Assembly: GCF_007565055.1 (NCBI RefSeq)
Contig: NC_044559.1
Span: 36,175,046-36,239,045 of the forward strand
Direction: 5' to 3'
Length of the DNA stretch: 64,000 nt
Source of the DNA: Rhinopithecus roxellana
Lineage: Eukaryota; Chordata; Mammalia; Primates; Cercopithecidae
Made by a program: the position numbers and the translations under genes
In this document: positions 12,290 to 23,948 of the stretch, one piece after another
Layout of the letters: the number at the start of each line of letters is the position of its first letter
Position numbering within the stretch: position 1 is the stretch's first letter
The notes under the pieces: generated by a model
The model's database searches: none
The model's input: only the letters and a program-made list of their open reading frames with translations
What the model was told of the DNA's origin: nothing

Positions 12290-13305
12290 TTACATTTTGG
12301 CATGTTTTTGCAATGGCTGGTACCGGTTGTTCCTTTCCATGTTTAGTGCTTCCTTCAGGGTCTCTTGTAAGGCAGGCCTGGTGGTGACAAAATCTCTAAG
12401 CATTTGCTTATCTGTAAAGGATTTTATTTCTCCTTCACTGATGAAACTTAGTTTGGCTGGATATGAAATTCTGGGTTTAAAATTCTTTTCTTTAAGAACG
12501 TTGAATATTGGCCCCCACTCTCTTCTGGCTTGTAGAGTTTCTGCCGAGAGATCTCCTGTTAGTCTGATGGGCTTCCCTTTGTGGGTACCCGACCTTTCTT
12601 TCTGGCTGCCCTTAAGATTTTTTCCTTCATTTCAACTTTGGTGAATCTGGCAATTATGTGTCTTGGAGTTGCTCTTCTGGAGGAGTATCTTTGTGGCATT
12701 CTCTGTATTTCCTGAATTTGAATGTTGGCCTGCCCTACTAGGTTGGGGAAGTTCTCCTGGATGATATCCTGAAGAATGTTTTCCAACTTGGTTCCATTTT
12801 CCCCCTCACTTTCAGGCACCCCAATCAGACGTAGATTTGGTCTTTTTACATAATCCCATACTTCTTGCAGGCTTTGTTCATTTCTTTTTCTTCTTTTTTC
12901 TTTTGGTTTCTCTTCTCGCTTCATTTCATTCATTTGATCCTCAATGGCTGATACTCTTTCTTCCAGTTGATCGAGTCGGTTACTGAAGCTTGTGCATTTG
13001 TCACGTATTTCTCGTGTCATGGTTTTCATCTCTGTCATTTTGTTTATGACCGTCTCTGCATTAATTATTCTAGCTGTCAATTCTTCCACTCTTTTTTCAA
13101 GATTTTTAGTTTCTTTGCGCTGGGTACGTAATTCCTCCTTTAGCTCTGAGAAGTTTGATGGACTGAAGCCTTCTTCTCTCATCTCGTGAACGTCATTCTC
13201 TGACCAGCTTTGATCCATTGCTGGCGATGGGCTGCGCTCCTTTGCAGGGGGAGATGTGCTCTTATTTTTTGAATTTCCAGCTTTTCTGCCCTGCTTTTTC
13301 CCCAT
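12290..13305 (-). pseudogene. L1 ORF1 (RNA-binding protein), frameshifted
   Basis: ATG at 13305. The first 240 or so residues follow L1 ORF1p: basic N-terminus (MGKKQGRKAGNSKN), a coiled-coil region with heptads (about residues 50-130), then the RRM start YVKRPNLRLIGVPESEGENG and IQEIQRMPQRYSSRRATPRH. The frame then shifts near 12588, apparently by loss of one base, and stops at 12559 after 248 residues, short of the usual 338. The remaining coding sequence is recognisable in another frame down to the original stop at 12290. ORF1p trimers coat L1 RNA; this copy would lack the C-terminal domain needed for retrotransposition. Confidence 0.93.
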
Positions 13306-14335
13306 CTTTGTGGTTTTATCTGCCTCTGGTCTTTGATGATGGTGACGTACTGATGGGGTTTTGGTGTATGTGTCCTTCCTGTTTGATAGTTTTTCTTCTG
13401 ACAGTCAGGACCCTCAGCTGTAGGTCTGTTGGAGATTGCTTGAGGTCCACTCCAGACCCTGTTTGCCTGGGTATCAGCAGCAGAGGTTGCGGAAGATAGA
13501 ATATTGCTGAACAGTGAGTGTACCTGTCTGATTCTTACTTTGAAAGCTTCCTCTCAGGGGTGTACTTCACCCTGTGAGGTGTGGGGTGTCAGACTGCCCC
13601 TGGTGGAGGATGTCTCCCAGTTAGGCTACTCAGGGGTCAGGGACCCGCTTGAGCAGGCAGTCTGTCCCTTCTCAGATCTCAACCTCCGTGTTGGGAGATC
13701 CACTGCTCTCTTCAAAGCTGTCAGACAGAGTCGTTTGCGTCTGCAGAGGTTCTGCTGCTTTTTTGTTGTTTTTTATCTGTGCCCTGTCCCCAGAGGTGGA
13801 GTCTACAGAGACAGGCAGGTTTCCTTGAGCTGCTGTGAGCTCCACTCAGTTCAAGCTTCCCAGTGGCTTTGTTTACCTACTTAAGCCTCAGCAATGGCGG
13901 GTGCCCCTCCCCCAGCCTTGCTGCTGCCGTTTCGGTTAGATCGCAGACTGCTGTGTTAGCAATGAGGGAGGCTCCGTGGGCGTGGGAGCCTCCCGGCCAG
14001 GTGTGGGATATATTCTCCTGGTGTGCCCGTTTGCTTAAAGCGCCGTATTGGGGTGGGAGTTACTCGATTTTCCAGGTGTTGTGTGTCTCAGTTCCCCTGG
14101 CTAGGAAAAGGGATTCCCTTCCCCCTTGCGCTTCCCAGGTGAGGCGATGCCTCGCCCTGCTTCAGCTCTCGCTGGTCGGGCTGCAGCAACTGACCAGCAC
14201 CGATTGTCCAGCACTCCCTAGTGAGATGACCTCAGTACCTCAGTTGAAAATGCAGAAATCACTGGTCTTCTGTGTCGCTCGCTCTGGGAGTTGGAGACTG
14301 GAGCTGTTCCTATTCGGCCATCTTGCTCCGCCCCC
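13306..14335 (-). promoter_or_regulatory. L1 5' UTR with internal promoter and antisense promoter region
   Basis: About 1 kb upstream of ORF1, GC-richer than its surroundings. The extreme 5' end holds a YY1-type motif, CAAGATGGCCG on the minus strand (14315-14325), known to position L1 transcription start. In primate L1s the same UTR holds an antisense promoter; here that would fire on the plus strand, in the direction of ATRNL1. Activity is inferred from the family, not shown by the sequence. Confidence 0.75.
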
Positions 14336-14339
14336 TTAA
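13863..14339 (+). other. Antisense open frame in the L1 5' UTR (ORF0-like)
   Basis: On the strand opposite the L1, a frame stays open for 158 codons and stops at a TAA just past the L1 5' end. The start at 13863 is GTG; the first in-frame ATG is at 13962, leaving 125 codons. Primate L1 5' UTRs carry a short antisense frame called ORF0 in this general region. Whether this frame is the ORF0 homologue was not established; translation is speculative. Confidence 0.4.
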
Positions 14340-14350
14340 GTGACTCTTTT
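14336..14350. repeat. Right target-site duplication of the L1
   Basis: TTAAGTGACTCTTTT immediately follows the CCCCC that ends the L1 5' terminus and is followed by AATTATTT, giving the preferred TTTT/AA endonuclease site. Confidence 0.9.
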
Positions 14351-15655
14351 AATTATTTGTGACTTTTCTTCTCCCCAAAAGTGCCTTGAGATGTAATTTT
14401 ATTTTCATTTCTGTCGTGAAACTAAAATAACTGTCTTTTCTATAGAGACAGTGGTCTATCCGTATTATATTTAATTTAAGGCTTGATAAATAGAAATATC
14501 GCTCATACAGTATTTTTCAAACCGGTCTTCAATTGCTATTAGTCTGCACCTCATTTCAGCAGTCTTAAAAGCAGACGAGGGATACATTTGTATAACATTC
14601 TCTGAACAATTCTGTCCCCTTTTCTGTTTTTTATTTACTTTCACTAGTCCTTCTTTGAAATGCTTTATTTTGTGAGTCTTGTCATATAGATCTGATTCAA
14701 AGCGTTAGGAGTTTTTTCTGGCCTTTGTTTTTTGGCCTTTTCATATCCTATTATTCTCATGAGTAGTGTCCCAAATCATAAGAATTCCTGAATCTAATAT
14801 GTCTATAAGCAAATGGAAATGGGGAAGCAAATACTGGGTATGTTCACTTTAAAAGCAAAGTTATAATAGCAATAATCTAAGAAATGCATCTCTATGTATG
14901 TGTATGTGTGAGTGTATATGCATATATACACATTTATTTATAAATACATATACATTTTTTATGGAGAATAGTGTGAAAATCCTTTGTAAATTATAAAATG
15001 CAGAAATCAGACCAATTTTTATACCATTTTCTTAATAATTAAGGAAATGATTTCTCAATTTATATGTTTGAAGGTAGAGGGCTGGTAAATGAGATACTAT
15101 GGTGTTTTCAAGACAAATTATGTGCAGACTGGTTACTTTGTGCCTCAAACCTGATCCTGATTCTGTATTTAAGGAAACATAGCTCCAAAGTAGGTAGGAT
15201 TGTGAGCAAAATCATTTAGGGGAAAATGATGTTTTTATTTCAGATATATAGAATGGGAAGGAATCAGTGAGGTAAGAAGAGATAGATTTGCTTCTAGGAC
15301 AAATGGGGAATGATCAAAGAAGGAGAGACATTTGAAAATGTGCACTGCCGAGGTGATCTTTATGAGGTTCAAAATCTGGTAGTTTTATACCAAGTGTTAT
15401 TTGGAACTGGATTCTTTAGGTTAGAGTAACAGATTGTTGTTATCTCCATTATATTTTATACCTTGTTGTTGCTTGACTTATTCTGTTTGCCTCTATGCTA
15501 ATGTATATTTTTAAAAAATGAGTTACCCTCTGGAAACTTCGGTTTTATTAAGATAACACAGAGGAAAAACCTAGCTTTATATTAAGTCTTGAGTTCCTTC
15601 CTAACATTTCTCTTTTGCTTAACCTACCTGGTCTTTGTGTGTCATTTTTTTCTTT
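14351..15655. other. Unassigned intron sequence
   Basis: AT-rich intron with an alternating TATG/TGTG/TATA microsatellite at 14892-14955. No coding or RNA signal is recognised. Confidence 0.45.
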
Positions 15656-15938
15656 GGTTTTTCTTTTTCTTTGAGATAGGATCTCACTCTGTGGCTCAGG
15701 CTAGAGTGCAGTGGCATGATCAAAGCTCTTTGCAGCCTTGACTTTCCATGCTGAAATGATCCTCCCAACTCAGCTTTCTGAGTAGCTGGCACCACAAGTT
15801 GCACAGCACCATTCCCAGCTAATTAAATTTTTTTTTTTGTAGAGGTGAGGTCCTTCTGTGTTGCTCAGGCCGGTCTCAAACTCCTGGGCTCCAGTGATCC
15901 TCCCACCTTGGCCTTTAGAGTAGCTGGGACTACTTGAG
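15656..15938 (-). mobile_element. Old Alu (AluJ-like), diverged
   Basis: A minus-strand Alu with both arms recognisable (GATCTCACTCTGTGGCTCAG; CTCCTGGGCTCCAGTGATCC) but many substitutions and no typical terminal GGCC. The age pattern suggests AluJ. Confidence 0.85.
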
Positions 15939-16084
15939 GGCACATAAGTTCGTTGTATGATATTTAATTTTGTCATAATATATAGTTTTCAAAGATAATG
16001 ATATATACATATTAAATATATGATTAAAAGTACAGGGACCTGTGTAGACTCATCTGCTTCTATGACAGTAAAATAGAAAAAATA

Positions 16085-16680
16085 GACTTCATTTTTAAGA
16101 GTAGTTTTATGTTCACAGGAAGATTGAGCAGAAGGTACAGAGAATTCCCATTTACCTCCTGCCCCAATGCATACACAGCTTCTCTCATTATCACTATCTC
16201 CCACCAGAGTGTATATTTGTTACAGTTCATGAGCTCACATTGACAAATCATTGTTAACCAAAGTCATAGTTTACATTAGGGTTCACTGTCAGTGTTGGAC
16301 ATTCTGTGGGTTTGGACAAGTGTATCATTACATGTATCCACCATTATAGTATCAACAGAATAGTTTTTTTAACCTAAAAATCCCCTATGCTCTGCCTATT
16401 CATTCTTTCCTTCCCCTACCCCTGCCAACCACTGATCTTTTTACTGTTTCCATAGTATTACCTTTTCCCAAATATCATATAGTTGTAATCATATAGTATG
16501 TAGCTTTTTATGATTGGTCTTTTTGACTTGACAGGATACATTTAACTTTCCTCCATGTCTTTTTATGGCTTGATAGCTAATTCCTTTTCAGCACTGAATA
16601 ATATTGCATTGTATGGATGTACCAGTTTATCCATTCACCTACTGAAGGACATCTTGGTTGCTTCTGTAAAATTTGTTTAA
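16085..16680 (-). mobile_element. L1M-type 3' UTR fragment
   Basis: Old L1 3' sequence in minus orientation: TTTATGTTCACAGGAAGATT, TTAACCAAAGTCATAGTTTA, CTTTTTATGGCTTGATAGCT and GCACTGAATAATATTGCATT, the order seen in L1M 3' ends. Confidence 0.75.
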
Positions 16681-16930
16681 ATTTTAATAAGTCACCTGAG
16701 GGAAAAAGACAACTTTGAAAAGCACTGGTCTCTTAAAATGGCTTCCAAACATTGGGATAGATGATCAATTTTTATAAGACATCAAAGCAACATATAACAA
16801 ATTGAATTCATGTTCATGTGTAAAGAATACAATAGAACAGTAATTTTCAAAGTAGATTCCAAGGTATGATGTTCCTCCCACCAACTCCCTTCCGAGTAGT
16901 TGTATGTTTCTCTGTTTTATGTAACTTTAA

Positions 16931-17029
16931 AAAAATCTGAGGAGGCTGAGGCAGGAGAATCACTTGAACTCGGGAGGTGGAGGTTGTGATGAGCCAAGAT
17001 TGTGCCATTGCACTCCAGCCTGGGCAACA
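16931..17029 (+). mobile_element. Truncated Alu
   Basis: Only about 95 bp of a plus-strand Alu remains, from GAGGAGGCTGAGGCAGGAGA to CACTCCAGCCTGGGCAACA. It is joined abruptly to MST/THE1 internal sequence on the right, so this junction marks a deletion or insertion breakpoint. Confidence 0.85.
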
Positions 17030-17613
17030 TTTCCTACTCATCTCCATCTGAGACCACCTCAGCCTGGATTTCATTGTCCATATAATTATCAGCATTTTTG
17101 TCAAAGTCATTCAACAAGTCTTTAGGGGGTCCACACTTTCCCACATTTTTCTGTCTTCTTCTGAGCCCTTCAAACTGTTCCAGCCTCTGCCTGTTTACCC
17201 AGTTCCAAAGTCACTTCTACATTTTCGGGTATCTTTTCAGCAGCGCTTCACTCTACTAGTACCAATTTACTGTATTAGTCTGTTTTCACACTGTTGATAA
17301 AGACATACCAGAGACCAGGCAATTTACAAAACAAAGAGATTCAATGGACTTACAGTTCCCCATGGTTGCGGAGGCCTCACAATCATGGCGGAAGGTGGAA
17401 GGCATGTCTCACATGGCGGCGGACAAGATAAAAGAGATTGTGCAGGGAAACTCCCTGTTTTAAAACCATCAGATCTTGTGAGACTTACTTGCTATCACGA
17501 GAACAGCACAGGAAAGACCTGCCCCTATGTTTCAGTTACCTTCTGCCCGGTCCCTTCCATAACACGTGGGAATTCAAGATGAGATTTGGGTGAGGGCACA
17601 ACCAAACCATATC
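17030..17613 (-). mobile_element. MaLR (MST/THE1-type) LTR with partial internal sequence
   Basis: On the minus strand the LTR begins TGATATGGTTTGG at 17613 and ends near 17275 with the GTCTGTTTTCACAC/ACTGTATTAG block. It is followed by internal sequence (AAATTGGTACTAGTAG, then GACTTTGGAACTGGG) down to about 17030, where a truncated Alu cuts it off. It is thus a 5' LTR plus about 240 bp of internal region of a non-autonomous MaLR retrotransposon. No intact gene is present. Confidence 0.85.
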
Positions 17614-18789
17614 AGTTACTAAGTTTAGATTGGTAGGATGTGAGTATAAAATCTGTATGCAAATATTAGATCATTCACATATTTTCCTGGGGATGATAAA
17701 TGACATAAACTATAATAAGTAGCACTGGCCCATTCATCTCTAGAATGTTCGTTAGAGAGAAATAAGCTTTCACCTTATTTCAGCAACTTATTTTTGCTTC
17801 TCTCAACCTGTTCTCTAAATAATACAAAAGGATATTGAGTAGCTCACAGGAGAAATGAGAAGACTGGATAAACTATTGTTGGAAAGAGGCCAGCTACAAA
17901 GAAAGGCTAGGCCTATAGCAAAGATGAAGCCAAAGGAAAGTTTGAGTAGGACATTCCTGTCATTGCCACGGGACCTTGGGTTACTACCACTGGCACCCTT
18001 ACAGTAGGTACTGCATGCTACAGGAATGGACAGAAAGAATTGTAAATTGTCTTTACATCTTTGCATCACTTATTAAGACTGAATTCTGCTTAATAGTATC
18101 TGCTTGGCTAAACCTAGGTCTTGTCCATACCATGGCTGCCTAGAGATACGAAATAGGGAATTTAACTTTCCTGTATCTGTAGTGAAAGAGGTTCTCTTTC
18201 TGAACAAAATTCACACAATAAAGGATTCTCCCAAACATAGGAAAGGGGATTCAAATGATTGAGATTCCCAAACAAAAAATTCAAATGATATATTTTTAAC
18301 TATAGATTGTTACCATAATTAACAAGGAATGGGCCAATTTGTTCTCTCATGTCTACTCAGAGGAACTTTGCAGTGTGGACTAGATGTAGGGGTAGACAGG
18401 TTAAGAGACAAACCAGCAGGCTTCAGCATACAATTTTTTCTTAATGTATTACAACAGATTTTTTTTTCCCTGTTCTACAGAGAACAGTGAAAAACAAGTC
18501 ACCATCATTTATATATAAGACAGTTGCTTAACTGTTATCAAGTTGTTCCTGTTCGTTTTCTATTCCAGAATGTCCTGCTCAATCCTATTGCTTGATTCTT
18601 TTAAATGTCTTCAGGACATTTTTATGTTTTTAGTATTCCTTTTAAATTCAATTCAGGTACGGTTCTCATATAAGGATTGAAGTTGGCTGTTTTAAACTTT
18701 TAAATTATCGATTGAAATATAGGATCTGGAAATGTAAGTCATGTAATTTAATAGTTTTGTTGCGTAGTGCCTCTGATCTTTATTTAAAG
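17614..18789. other. Intron, partly repeat-like, unassigned
   Basis: The 17790-18120 stretch (for example GTAGGACATTCCTGTCATTG) reads like an old medium-reiterated repeat that I cannot name. The rest is unassigned AT-rich intron. Confidence 0.35.
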
Positions 18790-19155
18790 TCACACTTTAT
18801 TGTAACTTACTCGTTTCTCAGATGCTCAGTCCCTCACTATCTCAAGACCTTTTTTAATTCCAAAGTTCTTCCTAGAAAACCCTTACCCCATTTATATTCT
18901 AAGTCCAGGTCAGATCCCCCTGTAATATGCTGTCATAGGACCCTACCTTTTAAATTTATAGCATTTATCACAGTTTATAATTACGTGCTTGTATGATTCT
19001 TTGATTATCTTTGCCAGTGGAATATAAACTCCAAGAAGTTAGGAATGATTATGTTTTGATCATCTTCGTGTTTCCAGAACCTAATATAGTGCATGGCATG
19101 TACTAGCCACTGGCATTTGTTGTGGTTGTTGTTGTTGTTGAATGAATGAATTAGA
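18790..19155 (+). repeat. L2 3' end
   Basis: Plus-strand LINE2 relic: ATTTATAGCATTTATCACAG, GTGGAATATAAACTCCAAG, TAATATAGTGCATGGCATGT and ending in a GTTGTTG/GAATGAATGAA run, in the order of the L2 3' UTR. Confidence 0.8.
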
Positions 19156-19926
19156 AATGTTTTAGTTTACTAGTATAGTGATATGTAGACATTCAATTAG
19201 AGATGTTTTGTAAGATTATTACTCTAATAAATTATGTTATTTACTTCCTGTATAATTACTTCTGAACATTGAGAGAAGCAATTGAATTTGAACATTTAAA
19301 ATGTTATTTTATCAAGCATTCGTTCTTGGAATCTTGGTCTTATTTTGTTTCAATCTTTTGGCTTTAGATTTTAACATTTGCCATTGGGTGGCAGTATTGA
19401 CTACCAGAAAACGCACTTAAACTCTGGCATTCAAAGTGTAAAAACTTGGTAGTTTTGTTTGACTTAGAAAAATGTAAAATCTTTCAACTCAAATTCATGA
19501 ATATTTTATCTGAAGTATTTTATCTCGGTTAGTCATATAACATATAAGGACATATTTAGTTATTTTAGGATAGTATATAAGTACACATGAGATTATAGGT
19601 TGCCTTGAAGAAATTCACAAAGTAGCTTACATTTTCTTTTAGAAATATGATAATAATGAACACGGTCAATCTATTTCTTCTCTTTTAACTTTGAGGAGGG
19701 AGAAGTGACAGGTAATGCATTTAATTCCATTAAATTCTTCCCACTTAACAAAAACAGCAGATCTTACTTTTTTGTGAGAGCTAATAAAATTAAATTTTTA
19801 CTCTTAACCTACTAAGAAAGTTGACTGTTTAAAAATAAAAGTAGCATTAAAATGTGTATATGACAGCCTCTTTCATGAATTCATTTATTTATTTTTTTCA
19901 TTTATTAATGTGACAATTTTTTTTTT
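19156..19926. other. Unassigned intron sequence
   Basis: AT-rich; no feature is recognised apart from T-runs near 19910-19929. Confidence 0.4.
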
Positions 19927-21130
19927 TTGAGCTTCTATTAAGTGCTAGGCACTGCTCTAGGTCCTTGGGATACATCACAGAACAAAGAAGACAGAGATCC
20001 TTGTGGAACTTAATTCAAGCTAGGAGAGACAAACACTAAATAATAAATATAAATTATATAGTATGTTAGAAGGTGATAAGTACAATGGAAAATTAAAGTA
20101 GAACAGAGAAAGAGGAATAGAAAGATCTGGGGGTTACATTTAAAATGTGATGATATGCTTAGGTTTTATTGAAAAGATGACATGTGAGAAAAGACTTCAA
20201 GCAAGTGAAAGAGTTCAACCATACAGATATCGAGGGGAAGAACATTCTAGGCAGAGAGAACTGTCAGTTCAAAGACCGTAAGGCAGGAGCAAGCCAGGTG
20301 TGCATGAGGACCAGTATAAAGGCCATTGTGGCTGGAATTGAATTACTGATGGGGAGATTAGTCAGATATGAACTCAGAGAAGTTACACAACAAGGGAGAT
20401 GGTTGGGGATGTAGAATTAAGGGGTTGGTGGAGGGGATGGAGATCCGTGAAGGATGGAGCTGTATCAGCTAAATATTCTTAGCTTTGTAGACCATTGTAA
20501 GGATTTTGACTCTTACCCTAAGTGAAATGAGAGAGCCATTGAAGGATTTTGAGCAGAAGATTAATATTATATGGCTTAGTTTTATAAAGCTTCTATTAGT
20601 TTCTACCTGAGAATAGACTGTAGTAGCAGTGTACCAGTTCAGAGGCTACTGCTATAATCTAGATGAGAGATGATGATGATGGTAGCTTGGACAGGTTGGT
20701 AGTTGTGGAGGTGGTGACAATTGGTTGAATACTGAATGTGATTTTAAATGCAGGATTAATAGGATTTGCTGATGGTCTACATGTGGGGGATGAGGGAAAG
20801 AAGAGTCAAAGATGACTAAGGTTTTTTGGTTTGAGCAAATGGAAAGACAGAGTTGTCATCAACTAATATGAGGAAGATTTTAGGAAGAATATTTGGTTAT
20901 GGTATGCCAAGTTAGAGATGTCTTTGAGATATCAGAAAAGAGATAGTGAGGAGGCAGTTGGATATATGGGTCTGCAATTGATGGAGAGAGATCTGTACTG
21001 TAGATATAAATTTGGAGGTTAGTTGGCTTAAATATTAAATTGGAAACCATTGATGAAATTGGATGAGATTACCAGGGATGTTAGCATAGAGAGGGAGAAT
21101 AGAACCAAAGACTGAACTGTGGGTCACAAC
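19927..21130 (+). repeat. Ancient dispersed repeat, copy 1
   Basis: An old, about 1.2-kb repeat: GTGCTAGGCACTGCTCTAGG, GAAGAACATTCTAGGCAGAG, GCCATTGAAGGATTTTGAGC, ATGGTAGCTTGGACAGGTTG, GAGGCAGTTGGATATATGGG and ATATAAATTTGGAGGTTAG. The same order of motifs recurs near 29.4, 36.5 and 51.2 kb. It is a widespread mammalian repeat whose family name I cannot assign with confidence. The frame at 20184-20414 is a chance frame in it. Confidence 0.6.
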
Positions 21131-21429
21131 AAAATTCAGAGTATTCTGTGCTAGGCATATAAATTCCTTTCTTAGATAAGCTTGCCTTATGTTGAACTAT
21201 TTATAGCCACTTATTTTGTTGCCCCTGACTTTATAAGATTTTGTTGCCTCTGACTGTGTAGGACAATGTAAAATGAGCAAATCCTCCTCTCAATATAGCT
21301 AATTCTACATTTGTCATTTTCAGCTGATCAGAACCAAGGTCTTAAATCTTTCTTGCAGTTGTTTTTTAAATACTATGTATTGCCCTGTCCATATTCTTAA
21401 CATTGTTTATCAATTTTCTTCAAAGCATA

Positions 21430-21895
21430 ATGTCTTAGCTCAGGCTGCTATAACAAAATACCACAGATTAGGTCACTTCAACAATGGGCATTTATTTCTC
21501 ACAGTTCTGGAGACCAGAAGTCCAGTACCAGAGTGCCATCATGGTGAAGGCCGTCTTCCTGGCCCTCTCTCTCTGCCACATAAAGATAGAACAAGATGAC
21601 TGCCTTTTTTGTTTTGTCCTTACACGGCAGAGAGAAGGGGAGGAGGAGAGAGCGAGAGCAAGAGAGAGCCAGGGAGAGAGTGAGAGCGCGTGCGAGAGTG
21701 CGAACATGTGAGAGCTGGAGAGTGAGCAAGGTCTCTTCGTAAGGCACTGATCTCACCATGAGGACCCTACCCTGATAATCTTATCTAAATCTAATTACCT
21801 GTCCACAGCCCCACCTACTAATACTATCACATTGGGAGTTAGGGTTTCAACATATAAATTTTGAAGGGACACAAGCATTTAGTCCATAACATGAG
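21430..21895 (-). mobile_element. MLT1-like MaLR LTR
   Basis: Minus-strand LTR of the MLT1/MaLR type: CAGGCTGCTATAACAAAATA, TTTATTTCTCACAGTTCTGG, then TATCACATTGGGAGTTAGGG and TTTAGTCCATAACATG at its 5' end. A (GA)n-rich tract at 21640-21725 is an expanded form of the LTR's own GAGAGA segment. Confidence 0.85.
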
Positions 21896-21902
21896 AAATC
21901 TT

Positions 21903-22200
21903 TTTATTTTATTTTATTTTATTTGAGACAGAGTCTTGCAATACCACCTGGGCTGGAGTGCAGTGGCGCTACTCGGCTCACTGCAACTTCCACCTCCCAG
22001 GTTCAAGCAATTCTCCTGCCTCAGCCTCCCAAGTAGCTGGGATTACAGGCTCCCGCCACCACGCCCAGCTAATTATTTGTATTTTTAGTAGACACGGGGT
22101 TTCACCACGTTGGCCAGGCTGGTCTCAAACTCCTGACCTTGTGGTCCACCCGCCTCAGCAGCCCAAAGTGTTGGGATAACATGTGAGCCACCATGCCCGG
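21903..22200 (-). mobile_element. Alu, full length
   Basis: Minus-strand AluS-like copy with a (TTTTA)n tail at 21903-21924 and a diverged 3' part. An imperfect target-site duplication, about CATGAGAAATCT on the left and CATGAAAATTCT on the right, overlaps the end of the MLT1 LTR. Confidence 0.92.
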
Positions 22201-23948
22201 GTCATGAAAATTCTTAGAATGAATGTTTCTTAATGTTATTTCAATTTATGGAGGAACTCTTCTCTATTCACAATTAAAGTTATCTTGGGAAAGTCAATTA
22301 ACTATCTGATTATAAATTTCATTATTTATACAAAGAGATTATTTGCCCTTGTCTGAGTCTTGAGATGCTAACTCGATCAAAGTGAATTGAAATAGTGTCT
22401 TGCTGTATATGCTTGGCTAGCTGATATTACAGTAGCAGTTTCCTTTTTAGTAAGTAGACATTTTGTAATAGTTCGATTTAGTAAAATCTTCTCTTTGCAG
22501 TGAGGTTCAGTACATTTTATTAATAAATAATTTGAATTTGTAAATAATATTTATACATTAGGCAACTATTTAGATATTCTGTGAGCATTATGCATCCACC
22601 AGTCTAATAAAGTGGGCAGTACAAAAATCAAACTTTTGTACCTAGAAGTTTTGACATACATGCTTTCATTATTTGATAATTTATTATTTTAGATGTTTTT
22701 GAAATATAATTTTGATGGTTATGATTATTCAAAAAAATTGGTCTTCAAAATTTTTGAAGTTAGTCTTTTCTAAGCATACATATTTTGATAATACCAGGAG
22801 TTTTCAAAATGTGTGCTGCAAGGATTATATAAGGAGATGGGTGGGGATAGGATGGAAGATAAGTGGCTCTTTTCTGCCTCAACCATAGTGTCATCACTTT
22901 GCAATATTTCACATATTGAGATTCCTTGTAAAACTTTGTTTTAAGCCTTCCACAGCCCAAAAAGAGTAAATTGGAAACCACTGATCTTTAAACAAGAGGG
23001 CAATTTGTTTCCATGCTACAATAGCATCATTGACCTAAACTCTAAGAACCAAGTATTCTTGGAACAGATCTAGTATAATGATTACCACTCACGCAATTCA
23101 TTGTGTTATAAAATTAACAGATTGTCAGAATAGTTGTGGATATTTAAAACAGACAAAAGTTAATACCTGGCCTTTGGAGATTGATTTTATGGGTCTAGAA
23201 CGTGTGTAGAATACTTTGGATACTGTAACAAAATCAAAATTTTTAAATGATGTTAGAAGAGAGAACTCTTGCATTGAAATCTGGTTTTGATTTTTGTTGG
23301 AGAACTTCAGTTTCAGTACACACTAAATCGTAAGACTATTTCTGGAATGATTACAATAAGCTATATTTACCTGTCTTGGTCTTAAGATCTTTCTTCCCAG
23401 CATATCTTCCCCTTCTTATTAATAATCCAGTTTCTTTTGGGAAATTGCCTTTTGCTAACGTAGCATAGTCTTGCTGGGATGAAAAAATCCAGGTACCTGT
23501 CTATTCTAAGTGTGATTTTCCTCTTTGAAAAACTCTCTGAATTGCTACATATTTTTTCAATACAGTCACATTTTCCCTTAAGCTAGCCTAATTAATTTCT
23601 GTGACTCACATGTAAGAAAACTAACTGAAGTACCACCTTAGAGATACTGTTAAAGAGTATGTTTTTTTTTTTTCTGGTTATTATACTTCTTTAAAATACC
23701 CAAAATTATATCAACAACCTGCATTTGATATAGTTCAAAGTTAGCAATTTATTTAATGTGTTCAGTTGAAAACTGCAAAAAGAACAGATATAGTTGGCTC
23801 TTTAAACATGTACCACTTTAACAGTAAAATAAATGCTTTTTCATGATAGTATAGATTAAATATAAATTAAGGGTATGAGCTAAAACTGCATCAAAAAGTC
23901 TAAAATCCTGGAGTAAGATTAGTTTTTGCTTACTTTACCTTTTACTTA
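22201..23948. other. Unassigned intron sequence
   Basis: About 1.7 kb of AT-rich intron. No coding exon, RNA gene or confidently named repeat is seen. Confidence 0.45.

Larger units (their letters stand above)
7287..14335 (-). mobile_element. Full-length L1 with 3' transduction, interrupted by AluY
   Basis: The element runs antisense to ATRNL1. Its intact 5' end (GGGGGCGGAGCAAGATGGCC read on the minus strand) ends at 14335. A 15-bp direct repeat, TTAAGTGACTCTTTT, flanks it at 7272-7286 and 14336-14350. The plus-strand site TTTT/AATTA is a canonical L1 endonuclease target. Minus-strand order: 5' UTR (about 1030 bp), ORF1, ORF2 with an AluY inside, 3' UTR with the C/G-rich tract near 7988-8010, the L1 polyadenylation region near 7805-7845, then about 0.5 kb of non-L1 sequence to the second A-tail. 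Both ORFs are broken, so the copy cannot retrotranspose on its own. The 5' UTR and ORF sequences look like a young catarrhine L1PA-type lineage. Confidence 0.93.

Noticed and set aside
7887..13305. Long minus-strand open frames that could look like novel genes
   Set aside because: They are fragments of L1 ORF1 and ORF2 in one broken element, identified by the endonuclease and FADD motifs.
10180..13884. Plus-strand frames of 70-130 codons over the L1
   Set aside because: They are antisense shadows of L1 ORF1/ORF2 and 5' UTR, without their own domain signature.
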